From the NCBI GenBank assembly GCA_014155875.1, contig JACEFZ010001382.1, positions 124,001 to 188,000 of the forward strand: a stretch of DNA of 64,000 nucleotides, read 5' to 3'. How positions within the stretch are numbered: position 1 is the first letter of the stretch; each line of letters starts with the position of its first letter. Positions 1-11,039 of the stretch are shown piece by piece. Below the pieces are notes generated by a model. The model was not told where the DNA came from. It searched no databases and saw nothing but the letters and a program-made list of their open reading frames with translations. The DNA is from Cepaea nemoralis. Its lineage: Eukaryota; Mollusca; Gastropoda; Stylommatophora; Helicidae. Made by a program: the position numbers and the translations under genes.

Positions 1-370
1 TTCTGTATTAGAATTACTACATACTTGTAGGTTTTGGAGGTAGAATTTCCCAATTACTGTATGCTTGATGGTTTTAGGAGGAAAATTACTACATACTTGA
101 TGGTTTTAGGCAAAACATCTTCCAATTAATACATACTGATGGTTTTAGGAGAAATATCTTCCAGTTACTACAGACTTGTAGGTTTTGAAGGTAGAATTTC
201 CCAATTACTATATGCTTGATGGTTTTAAGAGGAAAATTTCTACATACTTGATGGTTTTAGGAGAAATATCTTCCAGTTACTAAATACTTTATAGTTTTAG
301 GAGAAACATCTCGCAGTTACTGTATACTTGATGGTTTTATTTTTTGTTGTAGGAGTAGAATCTCCAAATT
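1..370. repeat. degenerate 34-41 bp tandem repeat
   Basis: Diverged units carry the recurring words TACTTGATGGTTTTAGGAG and ATCTTCCAGTTACTA at spacings of about 34-41 bp. The array starts before the window and its last units run into LINE-derived sequence. Confidence 0.8.
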
Positions 371-600
371 GCTACATACTTGATGGTCTCCCATCAGAGA
401 GACAGAAGTTTCAGTGGGAGAAAGGAAACCTCAGAGACTTGTACACCACCACAAGGAAAATAGCAGGAAAATATAATGAACCAAATGGACTTATTTTACA
501 AAATAATACAAGGGAATGTTCTAATCAACATTAAAGATCAAATGAGCAGACTGACTTAATACTTTGAGGAATTAAATTGAATTGAATTGAACTTTATTTT
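371..600 (+). mobile_element. LINE fragment (linker upstream of reverse transcriptase)
   Basis: The frame reads GNLRDLYTTTRKIAGKYNEP and, after a frame change, KDQMSRLT-stop-YFEEL. This resembles the stretch just upstream of the reverse transcriptase domain in many animal non-LTR retrotransposons (LYxTTRKLAGK, then a W/YFEELLN motif). No RT follows and stops interrupt it, so it is a dead fragment. A T-rich motif with repeated AATTG follows at 575-600. Confidence 0.55.
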
Positions 601-739
601 AAAAAGGTTACAAATTGGGCATGTCTTACATTCGGCCCTTCCAATCACTCATCTTTCTTTCATCAACAGTGCATGATACATTAACATAAGAAAAAAAAAC
701 ATTGTCAAATGAATGTTGTAAGCATAAACAATGCATTTT

Positions 740-2625
740 ATCATGTTATGTAACACATCCCCCCTCCCACACACATCCCACACCAACCCACACACACATC
801 ACTCACCCACTCACACATCACCCACCCACCTCACATCCCCCACCCACTGCAATCCCCCACCCACCGCACATCCCTCCACCCACACACACAACCCCCACCA
901 ACCCAGACATCTTGCACCTACCCACACACACATCTCGCACCAACCCACATACACATCCCTCACCCACATTCCCACCCACGCACATCTCCCCATCCCCACC
1001 CACTTACACATACCCCAACCCACACACACACATGCTAACACCCCCCCCCCAAACCACACACACATATCCCTCCCACACACACATCCTGCACCAACCCACA
1101 CACCCATCCCTCACCCACCCATCCCTCACCCACTCACACATCACCGACCCATACACACATCTTCTCATCCACACACACACACACCCACACACACACACCC
1201 ACACACATTTCCCCACCCACCCACATATTTCACATCCACCCACAAACCCCACCAACCACACATACATCCCCCACCCACACACACATACCCCACCCACACA
1301 CATTCCCCCACTGACACACATTCCCCCACACATACACACATCCCCTACACATGCCCCAACACACCCATCCACACATCCCCCACCTACCAATACCCACACA
1401 CCCCCACCCGCCAACACCCACACACCATTATTCACCAACACCCACACAAACACCATTCCAAACACACATCCCCCTCCAACACATCCCTCACCCACCCACA
1501 TATTTCCCACCCACATATTCCCCACCCACACACGCCCCATCCATACACACATCCCTCACCGACCCACATATTCCTCACCCACACACACACCATCCATACA
1601 CACATTCCTCCACCCACCCACAGACCTCCCCCACCCACCCACTCATCTCCACACCCACCCACTCATCTCCACACCCACCCACTCATCTCCACACCCACCC
1701 ACACATCCCCCACCAACCCACACTCACCCCACCAACCCACCACTCACCCACCAACCCACACTCACCCATACCTCCCCCCACCACACACACATCCCCCACA
1801 CATCTCCCCACCCACACACATACATCCCCCACCCACACACACATACCCCACCATACACATTCCCCCACTGACACACACATCCCCCACACATACACACATC
1901 CCCTACACATGCCCCAACACACCCATCCACACAACCCCCACCTACCAATATCCACATACCCCCACCCGCCAACACCCACAAACCATTATTCACCAACACC
2001 CACACAAACACCAACCCAAACACACATCCCCCTCCAACACATCCCTCACCCACCCACATATTCCCCACCCACATATTCCCCACCCACACATGCCCCATCC
2101 ATACACACATCCTCACCGACCCACATATTCCTCACCCACACACACACCATCCATACACACATTCCTCCACCACCCACACACCTCCCCACCCACACACCTC
2201 ACCACCCACCCACTCATCTCCACACCCACCCACTCATCTCCACACCCACCCACTCATTCTCCACACCCACCCACACATCCCCCACCAACCCACACTCACC
2301 CCACCAACCCACACTCACCCATACCTCCCCCCACCACACACACATCCCCCACCACACACATCTCCCCACCCACACACATATCCCCACACACACATCCCAC
2401 ACGCACACACAGTTCTCCCATACTCACACACACATCTCCCACCCATGCACACACACACACACATCTCCCACCCACACACACACCCCCACAATCCACACAT
2501 ACACCCCATCCACACACACATCCCCCATCCACACACACATCCCCCATCCACACACACATCCCCCATCCATACACGCATCAGCCACATCCATCCCCAACCC
2601 ATACACACATCCCCACACCCCCAAC
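740..2625. repeat. C/A-rich minisatellite with higher-order structure
   Basis: About 1.9 kb of (CACCCA)n/(CACACATCCC)n type sequence that is almost free of G on the plus strand. A block at roughly 1263-1700 recurs at about 1822-2270 with the same irregular landmarks (CCATTATTCACCAACACCCA, CCCTACACATGCCCC), giving a higher-order period near 560 bp. The long Pro/Thr/His open frames here and their Gly/Val/Trp/Cys antisense partners follow from the composition and are not genes. Confidence 0.95.
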
Positions 2626-2639
2626 TTTTGACTAGACCA

Positions 2640-3015
2640 GTCCCAATAGACACCCCATCCTAGTTTTACAAAGACTTCCAGCAGACGTGGGATCAAGTTT
2701 CTGGTAGTGTGTAGCTAGTCATAGTCATACGGTTCCAACTTCTTAGCCTCAGGTCATCCCATAATTGCTCCATTCCTGTGCCAACAAAAATCACACAAAA
2801 TGCTTATCATTGTCCCTTACAAACTTGTGAAGGAAATGGTAGCTTCATTAAAACCAACATTAACAACATGAAGAACCCAGAAAACAAAATGGTCGAGTCA
2901 TGGTGTGAATTCAAAATGCAGAACAGAACTTTAGTATCAGAATGTAACTTGAACAGCTTAGGAGACATTTTAGAGTTGGAATGTGACTTGAAGAACACAA
3001 ATAGAAAACAGAATT
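2640..3015. other. unannotated spacer
   Basis: An 84-residue plus-strand frame (2778-3032) has two weak internal repeats and no recognisable family, splice sites or promoter. I see nothing else I can support. Confidence 0.4.
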
Positions 3016-3019
3016 GGGC

Positions 3020-3205
3020 TTTTGTAATTTGAAGATAACCTGTGCGAGAATCAGTAGCGGTTCTCGCAATGTTGGTAACTTAAGGGGTATGTGAGCCGGT
3101 CACTCAAAAAGCAATGGCAAACTACTGAGTGTAATCTTGCCTAGTACATCAACAAGCAGCTGAAAAATGCTGATATTGACTGCAATGTCCTGTAGGGGAT
3201 ATGCA
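3020..3205 (+). mobile_element. SINE family B, 5'-truncated, plus orientation
   Basis: Body words AGCAATGGCAAACTACTGAG and, at the 3' end, GCTGATATTGACTGCAATGTCC match other copies in this window (4060, 25820, 34655, 22250). The tRNA-like head is missing. A near-inverse copy lies about 1 kb away at 4060-4320. Confidence 0.8.
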
Positions 3206-3299
3206 CACACAAAAAAATTTGAAGGAGCACAAATTATTTATTCATAAACTAAAGAAGACTATAAATACGGAGTGGGGAAAAAAACACAAAATATTGTGA

Positions 3300-3500
3300 T
3301 TAATCCTGAGTCCTCTCAAAGCTGTCTAGATGTCGTACAGCTAATATAATTTGTTTCGTGAACAAGCTGTAGTCAATAAAAATAACATTTTTGTCGTAAG
3401 GTTTGTGTGTCATACAGCTAATATGATTTGTTTTGTGAATAGCTGTGATTAGTAAAATAACATTTTGTCATAAATATTGTGTGATGCAGTTTGGTTGAGA
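3300..3500. repeat. ~78-bp direct duplication
   Basis: Two diverged copies of a unit containing ACAGCTAATATAATTTGTTT, AGCTGT and AATAACATTTTTGTC occur at about 3335-3405 and 3408-3475. Confidence 0.65.
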
Positions 3501-3545
3501 TAAGATGCTTTGTTAGTGAGTGAAACATGTATTACTCTGTAAGAT

Positions 3546-3780
3546 GTGTGACAGTAGCACAGTGTCTTGCACACTTGCCTGCGGGTCCAGTGGTCATGTG
3601 TTCAAATCTCCATCCTGATAGGTTCTTTTTCAACAGTGACAAGGGCTCCTAGTCCAGCCCAGCCTGAAATAGATACTGAGAACTGTTCTGAGAACCGTCA
3701 GGCGGCTGGCATGATAATGTTCACACCGCCCATTGAGTGTTGGTTGGTCTGTAAATATGAGACTGACACCTTATGGGAGA
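3546..3780 (+). mobile_element. SINE family A, diverged copy
   Basis: Starts with a tRNA-like head (GTAGCACAGTGTCTTGC ... GGTCATGTGTTCAAATCTCC, a B-box-like GTTCAAATC) and continues with the family body CCCAGCCTGAAAT. It lies directly upstream of a better copy at 3786. Confidence 0.65.
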
Positions 3781-3785
3781 TGCAG

Positions 3786-4015
3786 TAACATAGTGGCAAG
3801 GTGCTTGTCTACTGGCCTGGAGATCATAGGTTCAATCCGCATCAGGGTGGATTTGAATTTTTAAAAATTGACCTTGGCTCCGAAGCCAACCCAGCCTAAA
3901 ATGGGTACCAGGAAATGGTTTGGGAAGTAAAGGCGACCAGCTAGGTACAGATTACGTCAGCACATGCCCAATGAGCCTTAAGTACAAGGGTCCTATACTT
4001 TTACTGACTATAGCA
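3786..4015 (+). mobile_element. SINE family A (tRNA-derived)
   Basis: The head has an A-box-like AGTGGCAAGGTGC and a B box GGTTCAATCCG. The body carries CCCAGCCTAAAATGGGTACC, then GGGAAGTAAAGGCGACCAG and CCAATGAGCCTTAAG. The same order of words recurs at 19812, 23455, 24690, 27745 (reverse) and 49648, which defines an interspersed family. Confidence 0.85.
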
Positions 4016-4059
4016 TCATGTAGCTATTCTGTGTCAGGGTGTGGGAAAGCTTTCTTTTT

Positions 4060-4320
4060 GACTTTTTGTTGATGCTCGCATATCCTTTACAGGACATCGC
4101 TGTCAACATCAGCATCTTTCAGCTGATTGCTGATTTCTTGGCAAATTACGCTCAGTAGTTTGCCATTGCTTTCTGAGCGACCGGCTCACATACCCCATAA
4201 GTTACTGACGCGGAGAGAACCGCTACCGATTCTCGCACACGTCACATTACTCACGAGAGTATACGGGATTACGGAGAAAGTCGTGTAACTCCTAGACCAG
4301 GGAAACGGCTCTTTTTGACT
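4060..4320 (-). mobile_element. SINE family B, full copy with tRNA-like head
   Basis: Read on the minus strand, a tRNA-like head (CTGGTCTAGGAGTTACACGA ... GCGGTTCTCTCCGC) leads into the body GCTCAGAAAGCAATGGCAAA and the tail GATGTCCTGTAAAGGATATG. Conserved tails and heads of the same type recur many times in the window. Confidence 0.85.
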
Positions 4321-4329
4321 TACTGTGTA

Positions 4330-4985
4330 ATATTTTGGTGAATGTAACATTTTATATACACATTGTATAACAGGTTTAGTTGCGGTAAGATGTATGTTAG
4401 TGTATGTAATATTGTAAATGTATTACTGTTTGATATTTTAGTGAGTGCAACATTTTATGTATATTATTGTGTAACACGGTTTGGTTGTGGTAAGATGTAT
4501 GTTAGTGAACGTAACATTTTACATGTATTACTGTATGATATTTTAGTGAGTAACATTTTATTATATTATTGTATAACACAGTTTGTTTGTGATAAGATGT
4601 ATGTTAGTGAACATAACATTGTAAATATATTAGTGTATGATATTTTAGTGAGTGTAAAATTGTATGTATATTATTGTGTAACACAGTTAGTTTGTGGTAA
4701 GATGTATGTTAGTGAACGTAACATTGTAAATGTATTACTGTATGATATTTTAGTGAGTGTAAAATTTTATGTATATTATTGTGTAACACAGTTTGTTTGT
4801 GGTAAGATGTATGTTAGTGAACGTAACATTGTAATTATATTACTGTATGATATTTTAGTGAGTGTAAAATTTTATGTATATTATTGTGTAACACAGTTTG
4901 TTTGTGGTAAGATGTATGCTAGTGAACGTAACATTATATGTGTATAGCTATGTAATATTTTAGTGAGTGTAATATTTTATATCAC
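4330..4985. repeat. 105-bp tandem repeat, about 6 copies
   Basis: Units carry GGTAAGATGTATGTTAGTGA, GTATTACTGTATGATATTTT and TATTATTGTGTAACACAGTT. The period is near 105 bp, a multiple of three, which alone keeps a 194-residue frame open. Diverged relatives lie at about 3480-3545 and 5570-5870, so the array has been split by SINE insertions. Confidence 0.9.
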
Positions 4986-4994
4986 CTGTGTGTC

Positions 4995-5540
4995 ATTGAG
5001 ACCCTTAAGGGAAGCAGAGAATAGTAAAACTGCAGGCCTTCATGCATGTTGTAAAGGATTGTTTTTATTTGGGTGTTCACTCACTTGAACTCAAGCGTAG
5101 TCCATACACGTGCTACTACTTTTAGTGCTCTGGACTGACTTTTACATGTGGATTAGCTTCCCCTATTATCAGTGCCCCTCACCATCAGGCCAACCCACTC
5201 CGACTTCTGCGGTACTTGTAATTTACGTCCTCGGGTCAAGAACGAAAAGTCAGTATTTTAGTCTAACTGACCGGTGTTGGAATTGAACCCACTACCTTGC
5301 CATCAGCACACTGAATGTTTAAGAGCAAGCAGTCTTATCCATTTGGCCAGGCTGGCCTCCGTTGTAAGCAATGAATAAGAAGAATTGGCGTGGGATTAGC
5401 TACTTCATCCCATAGAGAACTTTAGCTGCAAAATCCAACCAATCATTTGTAAGTATATAGAGGGCTTGGTGTGGGTTAAATTGAGAGCCTATGACCCATT
5501 GGTGGCATGAGAGACAGGAGAAGAAACAAGATTTTATATG
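4995..5540 (-). mobile_element. SINE family B inside a larger repeated block
   Basis: Minus-strand head TGGCCAAATGGATAAGACTG ... GTGGGTTCAATTCC is followed by CACCGGTCAGTTAGACT. It sits in a ~500-bp block: the left flank GGGAAGCAGAGAATAGTAAA and right flank GGCGTGGGATTAGC ... CTGCAAAATCCAACCAA recur at 43305-43745 and partly at 7225-7370. The whole block may be the true mobile unit. Confidence 0.75.
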
Positions 5541-6460
5541 TATTTCTGCATGATACATTTTGGGTGGTATTATAATCAGTGTAACATTGTATATGTATTA
5601 CTGTGTGATATTTTTGTGAGTGTAACATTGTTATATGTATTACTGTGTGATATTTTAGTGGGTGTTACATTTGAATGTATTTTTATGTGATACAGTTTGA
5701 TTGTGGTAAGATGTATATTAGTTGGTATAACATTTTATATGTATTTATCATCTTCACGTGCCGTTTTGATAAGCATGGGCTGTCATGGTTCACCAACTCA
5801 CACAATAATTAACGTATTTTCATTTTTGTATGTATCACTGTGTAATATTTTAGTAAATGTAACATGTTATATTTATATACATGTTACAGTGCATGCATGT
5901 CATGTTTTAAAATTAACTATCCATATAGTATGTCTGGAATACTAGTTTAGTCTGTGCAGAGCTGATTTTACAATGTATTATGTAGTTATTTATTTTGTAT
6001 CTTCTAATGATTTTCTTTCCATTAGCCTCAACTGGAATGCTAAAGACAATTTCAGTTCCCAGAGGTCTGTGAGAGTTGTTTTTTCCTGACCCTGTCATCC
6101 CTCTTTCCAAGTGCTCATTTGATAAGCTGTACCTGCTTAATTATCATTGTTCATTTTCTTTCTTTTCATAATTTTTCCCAGACAAAACTGATTTAGCTTT
6201 TCATGCAGTTTGATATTCCTTCTCAACAGTATAATTTTCCTGTAATGATAATTATACAGAATGATATTAAATCTGCATCTGTCATTTGTTGTCTTGGATG
6301 ACTGCTTATGATGTACTCAGTAACTGGCCCTCCTGGCAAATGCAAGGAAGCTAGGCATTCGTTTTTCTTTAATGTCATCACATCTCATAACTGAGCGGGC
6401 GGTCTCGATCTATGTTGACCTTTTGCTGGATTAGATCATTTGTAGTGCAAGTGAATGTAG
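5541..6460. other. diverged 105-bp repeat remnants, then plain sequence
   Basis: Up to about 5880 the text still shows TGTGATATTTTAGTG and GTAACATT words of the 4.3-5.0 kb array. From 5900 to 6460 I see no gene, RNA or repeat I can defend. Confidence 0.5.
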
Positions 6461-6464
6461 GTTT

Positions 6465-7130
6465 ATGTGTAAGGAATGCTGGATCAGACTGAGTGTCAGC
6501 GAAACATGCAGGGATAGTTGGGACATAAGCTAGAATTAGACTGAGTGGCAGCTAAACATGCAGGGTTAGTTAGGACATAAGCTAGAATTAGACTGAGTGG
6601 CAGCTAAACATGCAGGGTTAGTTGGGACATAATCTAGAATTAGACTGAGTGGCAGCTAAACATACAGGGTTTGTTGGGACATAAGCTAGAATTAGACTGA
6701 GTGGCAGCTAAACATGCAGGGTTAGTTGGGGCATAAGCTAGAATTAGACTGAGTGGCAGCTAAACATACAGGGTTAGTTGGGACATAAGCTAGAATTAGA
6801 CTGAGTGGCAGCTAAACATGCAGAGTTAGTTGGGACATAAACTAGAATTAGACTGAGTGAGCAGCTAAACATACAGGGTTAGTTGGGACATAAGCTAGAA
6901 TTAGACTGAGTGGCAGCTAAACATGCAGGGTTAGTTGGGACATAAGCTAGAATTAGACTGAGTGAGCAGCTAAACATGCAGAGGTTAGTTGGGACATAAG
7001 CTAGAATTAGACTGAGTGGCAGCTAAACATGCAGGGTTAGTTGGGACATAAGCTAGAATTAGACTGAGTGGCAGCTAAACATGCAGGGTTAAATGGGACA
7101 CAAGCTAGAATTATACCATTGGTAATGTGA
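6465..7130. repeat. 52-bp tandem repeat, about 12-13 copies
   Basis: The unit runs AGACTGAGTGGCAGCTAAAC, then ATGCAGGGTTAGTTGGGACA, then TAAGCTAGAATT. Copies are about 90% or more alike by eye, with a few single-base insertions (GTGAGCAGC for GTGGCAGC). Confidence 0.95.
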
Positions 7131-7224
7131 ATGATTATTGGTCTGAATGAAACATGAAGCCAGGCCTAGATCAATTATAATGAGTGATATCATGTCTGTG
7201 AGATCGCCCATGTATTAATGGGGT

Positions 7225-7370
7225 TCCAAGGGAGAAGTAAAGAATAGTAACTCTGTAGACCTCCTGTGCAAGTCGTAAACGATGACAGAAGAAGGTTGGT
7301 CTGGAATTGGCTTCCTCACACTGCAGAAAACAATCAGCCAACATCCAACCAACCATGAACTGGCAGACAA
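7225..7370. repeat. partial copy of the 5.0 / 43.3 kb repeated block
   Basis: GGGAGAAGTAAAGAATAGTA, ACTCTGTAGACC and CATCCAACCAACCATGA match the flanks of the block at 4995-5540 and 43305-43745; the SINE core is missing. Confidence 0.55.
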
Positions 7371-7767
7371 TAGGCTCAGCATGTGTGGTTGTGGGTATAT
7401 ACTCCACTAGGACCATATTTACAATATTAAACAACACTGGAGTGTATCCTTCTTACTTTGGATATAGAGAAGACATTGTATTTGATTTCAGAAACTAGTG
7501 CCTGACATATGTTATTTCGTGCATCTTCTGAAATAGAAGACTAAGTTTTAACTCATAACTTCATAGGCGTCCGATCCCTGAACAGGGAAGTCAGGCTGGG
7601 GTAGAGGCTTTTCTGCCAACCTGGTACCAAAGTACCCTCTTCTTGGGGAGTTGCTAAGAGCGTGCCTTCCCCTGTAAAACTCAGAAATTAGCAGGATGTG
7701 CAGGGTGTGTAAGACTAGCACTGGAACTTTACATCTGCAGAGGCACATATTAGCATGTAACCAGGTC

Positions 7768-8075
7768 ATGTTTCAGCACAGCACATACAGTCTGGCTGGG
7801 ATCAGGGCTGGGTTGGTCATGTTTCAGCACAGCATATACAGTCTGGCTGGGATCAGGGCTGGGTTGGTCATGGTTCAGCATAGCACATACACACTTGCTG
7901 GGATCAGGGCTGAATTAGTCATGTTTCAGCACAGCATATACAGTCTGGCTGGGATCAGGGTTGGGTTGGTTATGGTTCATCACAGCAGGTACAGACTTGC
8001 TGGGACCAGTTGGTCATGTTTCAGCACATCACAGCAGGTACAGACTTGCTGGGACCAGTTGGTCATGTTTGCCCC
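7768..8075. repeat. ~50-bp tandem repeat, about 6 copies
   Basis: Units carry GGTCATGTTTCAGCACAGCA, ATACAGTCTGGCTGGGATCA and GGGCTGGGTT; the last two copies are shortened. The 129-aa frame across it comes from the repeat. Confidence 0.9.
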
Positions 8076-8079
8076 GCAG

Positions 8080-8600
8080 GATTGAGCTCTATCATTGTCA
8101 ACAGGCTCCAGCCCAGTGCCCAGAGAGAGACCTGAAATATTGGATAGTTTTACATTCATTTGTCCATTCTTGTGCTTGCCAGTCACTCAGCCAGTCTTCT
8201 CCTCCTCTCCCATCTACACATAACCACCCTCCCTCACGATCCCATTCCACCTCCCTGTGATTGTATGATGATTTTTAACCACAGAAAATGCATCCAAACA
8301 AACATGCATACATATGTGCTCATGCTTGTTTACATGCATGCATACTGGTTAAATTATAAAAACGTTGTGGATACAAAAATAAGTGCAAGGTTTACATTTC
8401 AGATATGTATTAAACTTGTTCCTGATATTTGTCACCAGTTTTTACTTTTGTGACATCTTGTCTTATTCTCCCTTATCTCCACCTCGCTTGTTTTGTGGTT
8501 TTGTTTTTTAATTTAGCTTAACCCCTTATTCCTAGAAAACTATCATTGCCTCACATATTTTCTTCCCTCATTTCTACAATGTTTGTTTTCTTGCCTCACG
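8080..8600. other. unannotated spacer
   Basis: Mixed T-rich sequence. I find no exon, RNA gene or recognisable element. Confidence 0.4.
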
Positions 8601-8860
8601 GGTGCGGTTTTTATCTGACATGCATCAGGATGTTCAATGTTATCCATCACTTCTTCATCTGTGTATCTCTAACCTCAATCATTATATCTAGTTTTATCAT
8701 CACTGCCTCATCTGTGTATCTCTAACTTCACTCATTATATTTAGTTTTATTATCACTGCTTCATCTGTGTATCTCTAACCTCAATCATTATATCTAGTTT
8801 TATCATCACTGCTTCATCTGTATATCTTTGATATGCATCAGAATGTTGTTTTATCCATTA
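8600..8860. repeat. 54-bp minisatellite, left block (split by Helitron)
   Basis: Units read ATCACTGCTTCATCTGTGTA, TCTCTAACCTCAATCATTAT, ATCTAGTTTTATC. They belong to the same array as 11040-12135; the Helitron at 8861-10695 interrupts it. Confidence 0.85.
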
Positions 8861-10161
8861 CTAGCTGCCCGGCCCGGCTTCGCCCAGGCTCTGGCGGGGA
8901 TCTATCTATCTATCTATGTATCTGTCTGTCTGCTTGTCTGTCTGTCTGTCTGTCTGTCTGACCCGGCCCGGTTTCGCCCAGCCCCTGGCGGGGAGTGTCT
9001 CATTAAATTCATATAAGTAGTCATTATACATTCAAATACATTCTCTAAACGTACAGAGTATGCGTTCGGCCCCTGGGCCCTCGCAGCTAATTTATTGGTT
9101 GCAGCTAGACAATTTCATTTAATGTTAGGATTATTTAGTTTTTTAAATGTTGACGTATAATTTTTAAGTTATGGTTGAATACCAAATTTGATGTCTAATG
9201 TAGTGCTTTTTGATAAACAATATTTTTTGTTTTTCTGTCTGGTGCGTACACAAATAAATCCGAAGGTTTTCCAACGTCAGGCCACATATAGCTGTCCATG
9301 TGTGAAGCACGGATTTTCCAAATTTAGTCCACACACTTGTAGCGATTGTCCCTGTGCTTTGTTGATCGTCATGGCAAATGCAAGTCGCACCGGAAACTGC
9401 AGGCGTTTGAATTCGAATGGCATGTCTGTTGGAATCATTGGGATGCGAGGCAACAGTACATCAAAGGATAGGCTTCTTCTTTTTTTAGACAAAAAAAAAA
9501 CAACAACCTGCATTTTAACAGGCGTGCTGCGTGTAAGGTATGCATAAGGTATGCACACCCACAACATTGAATAAAAAATGTGATGTTGACACAGACGCGG
9601 CCAACTTTTTTTTAAAAACAAAAACATAATCAAGAATATACCCATTTAATTGTGTACTGACCTTCTCTCTGCCAAGCGAACGGAAAAAAACAAATGCTTC
9701 GATTACTTCAAAAGTTCCACTCCGAAAAAAGTACAGAAATAAAATTCTAACGTATCTAATCTAAAATAAATCCATTATTTTTAATGAATCACTGGTTTTA
9801 AAAACATAAAAAGATGTGTTAGAAAATTTTCACTATTTAAATAGATGCATTACTTTTATAAAAATTATGAAAATACCTTAAAGATTATATCATTATTTAT
9901 TATAACTCATATGCCTGTAAATAACTATAGACAAAAAGTTTATAAATCTTTGAAAACAATGCAACAATCTATACATAAAATAATAGTGATGTTATTAAAA
10001 GTTATGACCCTTGAAATAACTTTTCTTATGTTAAGTCCCCTTGATGGAAACGATAAATATTAGCTGCCCGGCCCGGCTTCGCCGAGACTCTGGCGGGGAT
10101 CTATCTATCTATCTATCTATGTATCTGTCTATGTATGTATGTATGTATGTATGTATGTATG

Positions 10162-10219
<58 letters not shown>

Positions 10220-10695
10220 GGTATGTTCGGCCCGTTCCCGTTAAAAATATAGATAGAATAGAATAGATAGAAAATATGATTGGAAGAGATCTATCTAAAG
10301 TAAACTTGGCTCCCGTTCCCGACTATCTGTCTGTCTGTCAGTCTGTCTATCTGTCTGTCTGACCTGGCCCGGCTGCACCTCATTTAATTCATATAGATTT
10401 CTATAGCCAGGGGACTTAACTTAAGATATAACAATGCTACTAAAAGTTATATCCCTTTTTGTCATATATTTTTATATTTTCTTATGTTCAGTCATGTAAT
10501 TACAAAATTAAATTTTAGGAAGGTAATAGCTGATAGCTGATAGATAAAACTATCACAGTTGGTTGCACAGGAATGAAAGGAAAACGTGTAGAAAATTTCA
10601 TCTCAATCGGTTGGACCGTTCGCGAACGCATAAAGGACGGACATACATACATACATACATACATACATACACACAACGATTTTTATATATATAGA
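8861..10695 (-). mobile_element. Helitron, degraded, with both termini visible
   Basis: On the minus strand the element begins TCTATATATATAAAAATCG at 10695, continues with the sequence typical of Helitron 5' ends (CGTTCGCGAACGGTCCAACC region), and ends in GGGCCGGGCAGCTAG at 8861. Known Helitrons start with TC, end in CTRR after a hairpin, and insert between A and T without target duplication. Here the flanks are A (8860) and T (10696), and joining them restores a normal unit of the 54-bp minisatellite. Inside are only the C-terminal part of the helicase and (ATCT)n/(GTAT)n microsatellites, so it cannot be autonomous. A second 3'-end-like GC-rich motif lies at about 10061-10100 and a third at 8960-8995. 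Confidence 0.88.
9195..9480 (-). pseudogene. Helitron PIF1-like helicase, C-terminal remnant
   Basis: The minus-strand frame shows PRIPMIPTDMPFEFKRLQFP, then AFAMTINKAQGQSL, which is the hallmark last helicase motif of Helitron RepHel proteins. It continues to YVA, where bases are lost and the frame shifts. The next frame reads VGKPSDLFVYAPDRKTKNIV and stops at 9195, the usual position for the family. Only about the last 95 residues remain of a protein that normally exceeds 1,000 aa, so it is inactive. Confidence 0.85.
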
Positions 10696-11039
10696 TTACT
10701 TCATCTGTGTATCTCTGGCATCAATCATTATATGATGGAAAGTCATAAGTAACAGGAATTTTATTATATTTATTATAAAGTGCATAGAAGAGTATGGACA
10801 AAGGAAAATCTTATTTCAGGACACAAGCTGGCTCTTAAACAATACCCCATGTAGGGGTAATGAGGATTGAGCAGTTTGCGCAGTAACGATTACAAAATGG
10901 CTTGCGCCGTTCAAGCAAAACAAGACGTTATTCATTTTGTGTGTTGTCAGGGGTTGTGAAATCCACAGAAGAATGGTTCAGTATGGAGACGGTTGTTTGA
11001 GTTAGAGGAGAATATAAATGGGTAGAAAATTTATTTTTA
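10696..11039. other. short right block of 54-bp repeat, then spacer
   Basis: 10696-10735 (CTTCATCTGTGTATCTCTGG) resumes the minisatellite exactly at the Helitron junction. From 10736 to 11039 I see no recognisable feature. Confidence 0.6.

Noticed and set aside
340..415. Host exon after the TTTTTTGTTGTAG acceptor-like tract
   Set aside because: The frame runs straight into LINE sequence with stops and no donor is present; better read as repeat plus LINE.
702..2635. Long Pro/Thr/His open frames (up to 634 aa) and antisense Gly/Cys/Val/Trp frames
   Set aside because: They arise from a C/A-rich tandem array without stops; no domain, start context or splice signals.
4363..4947. 194-aa frame with 35-residue repeats
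   Set aside because: The 105-bp period is a multiple of three; no coding signature otherwise.
7177..7200. Similarity of TCTGTGAGATCGCC to the end of ENOPH1 exon 4 (42766)
   Set aside because: Only about 14 bases match; probably chance.
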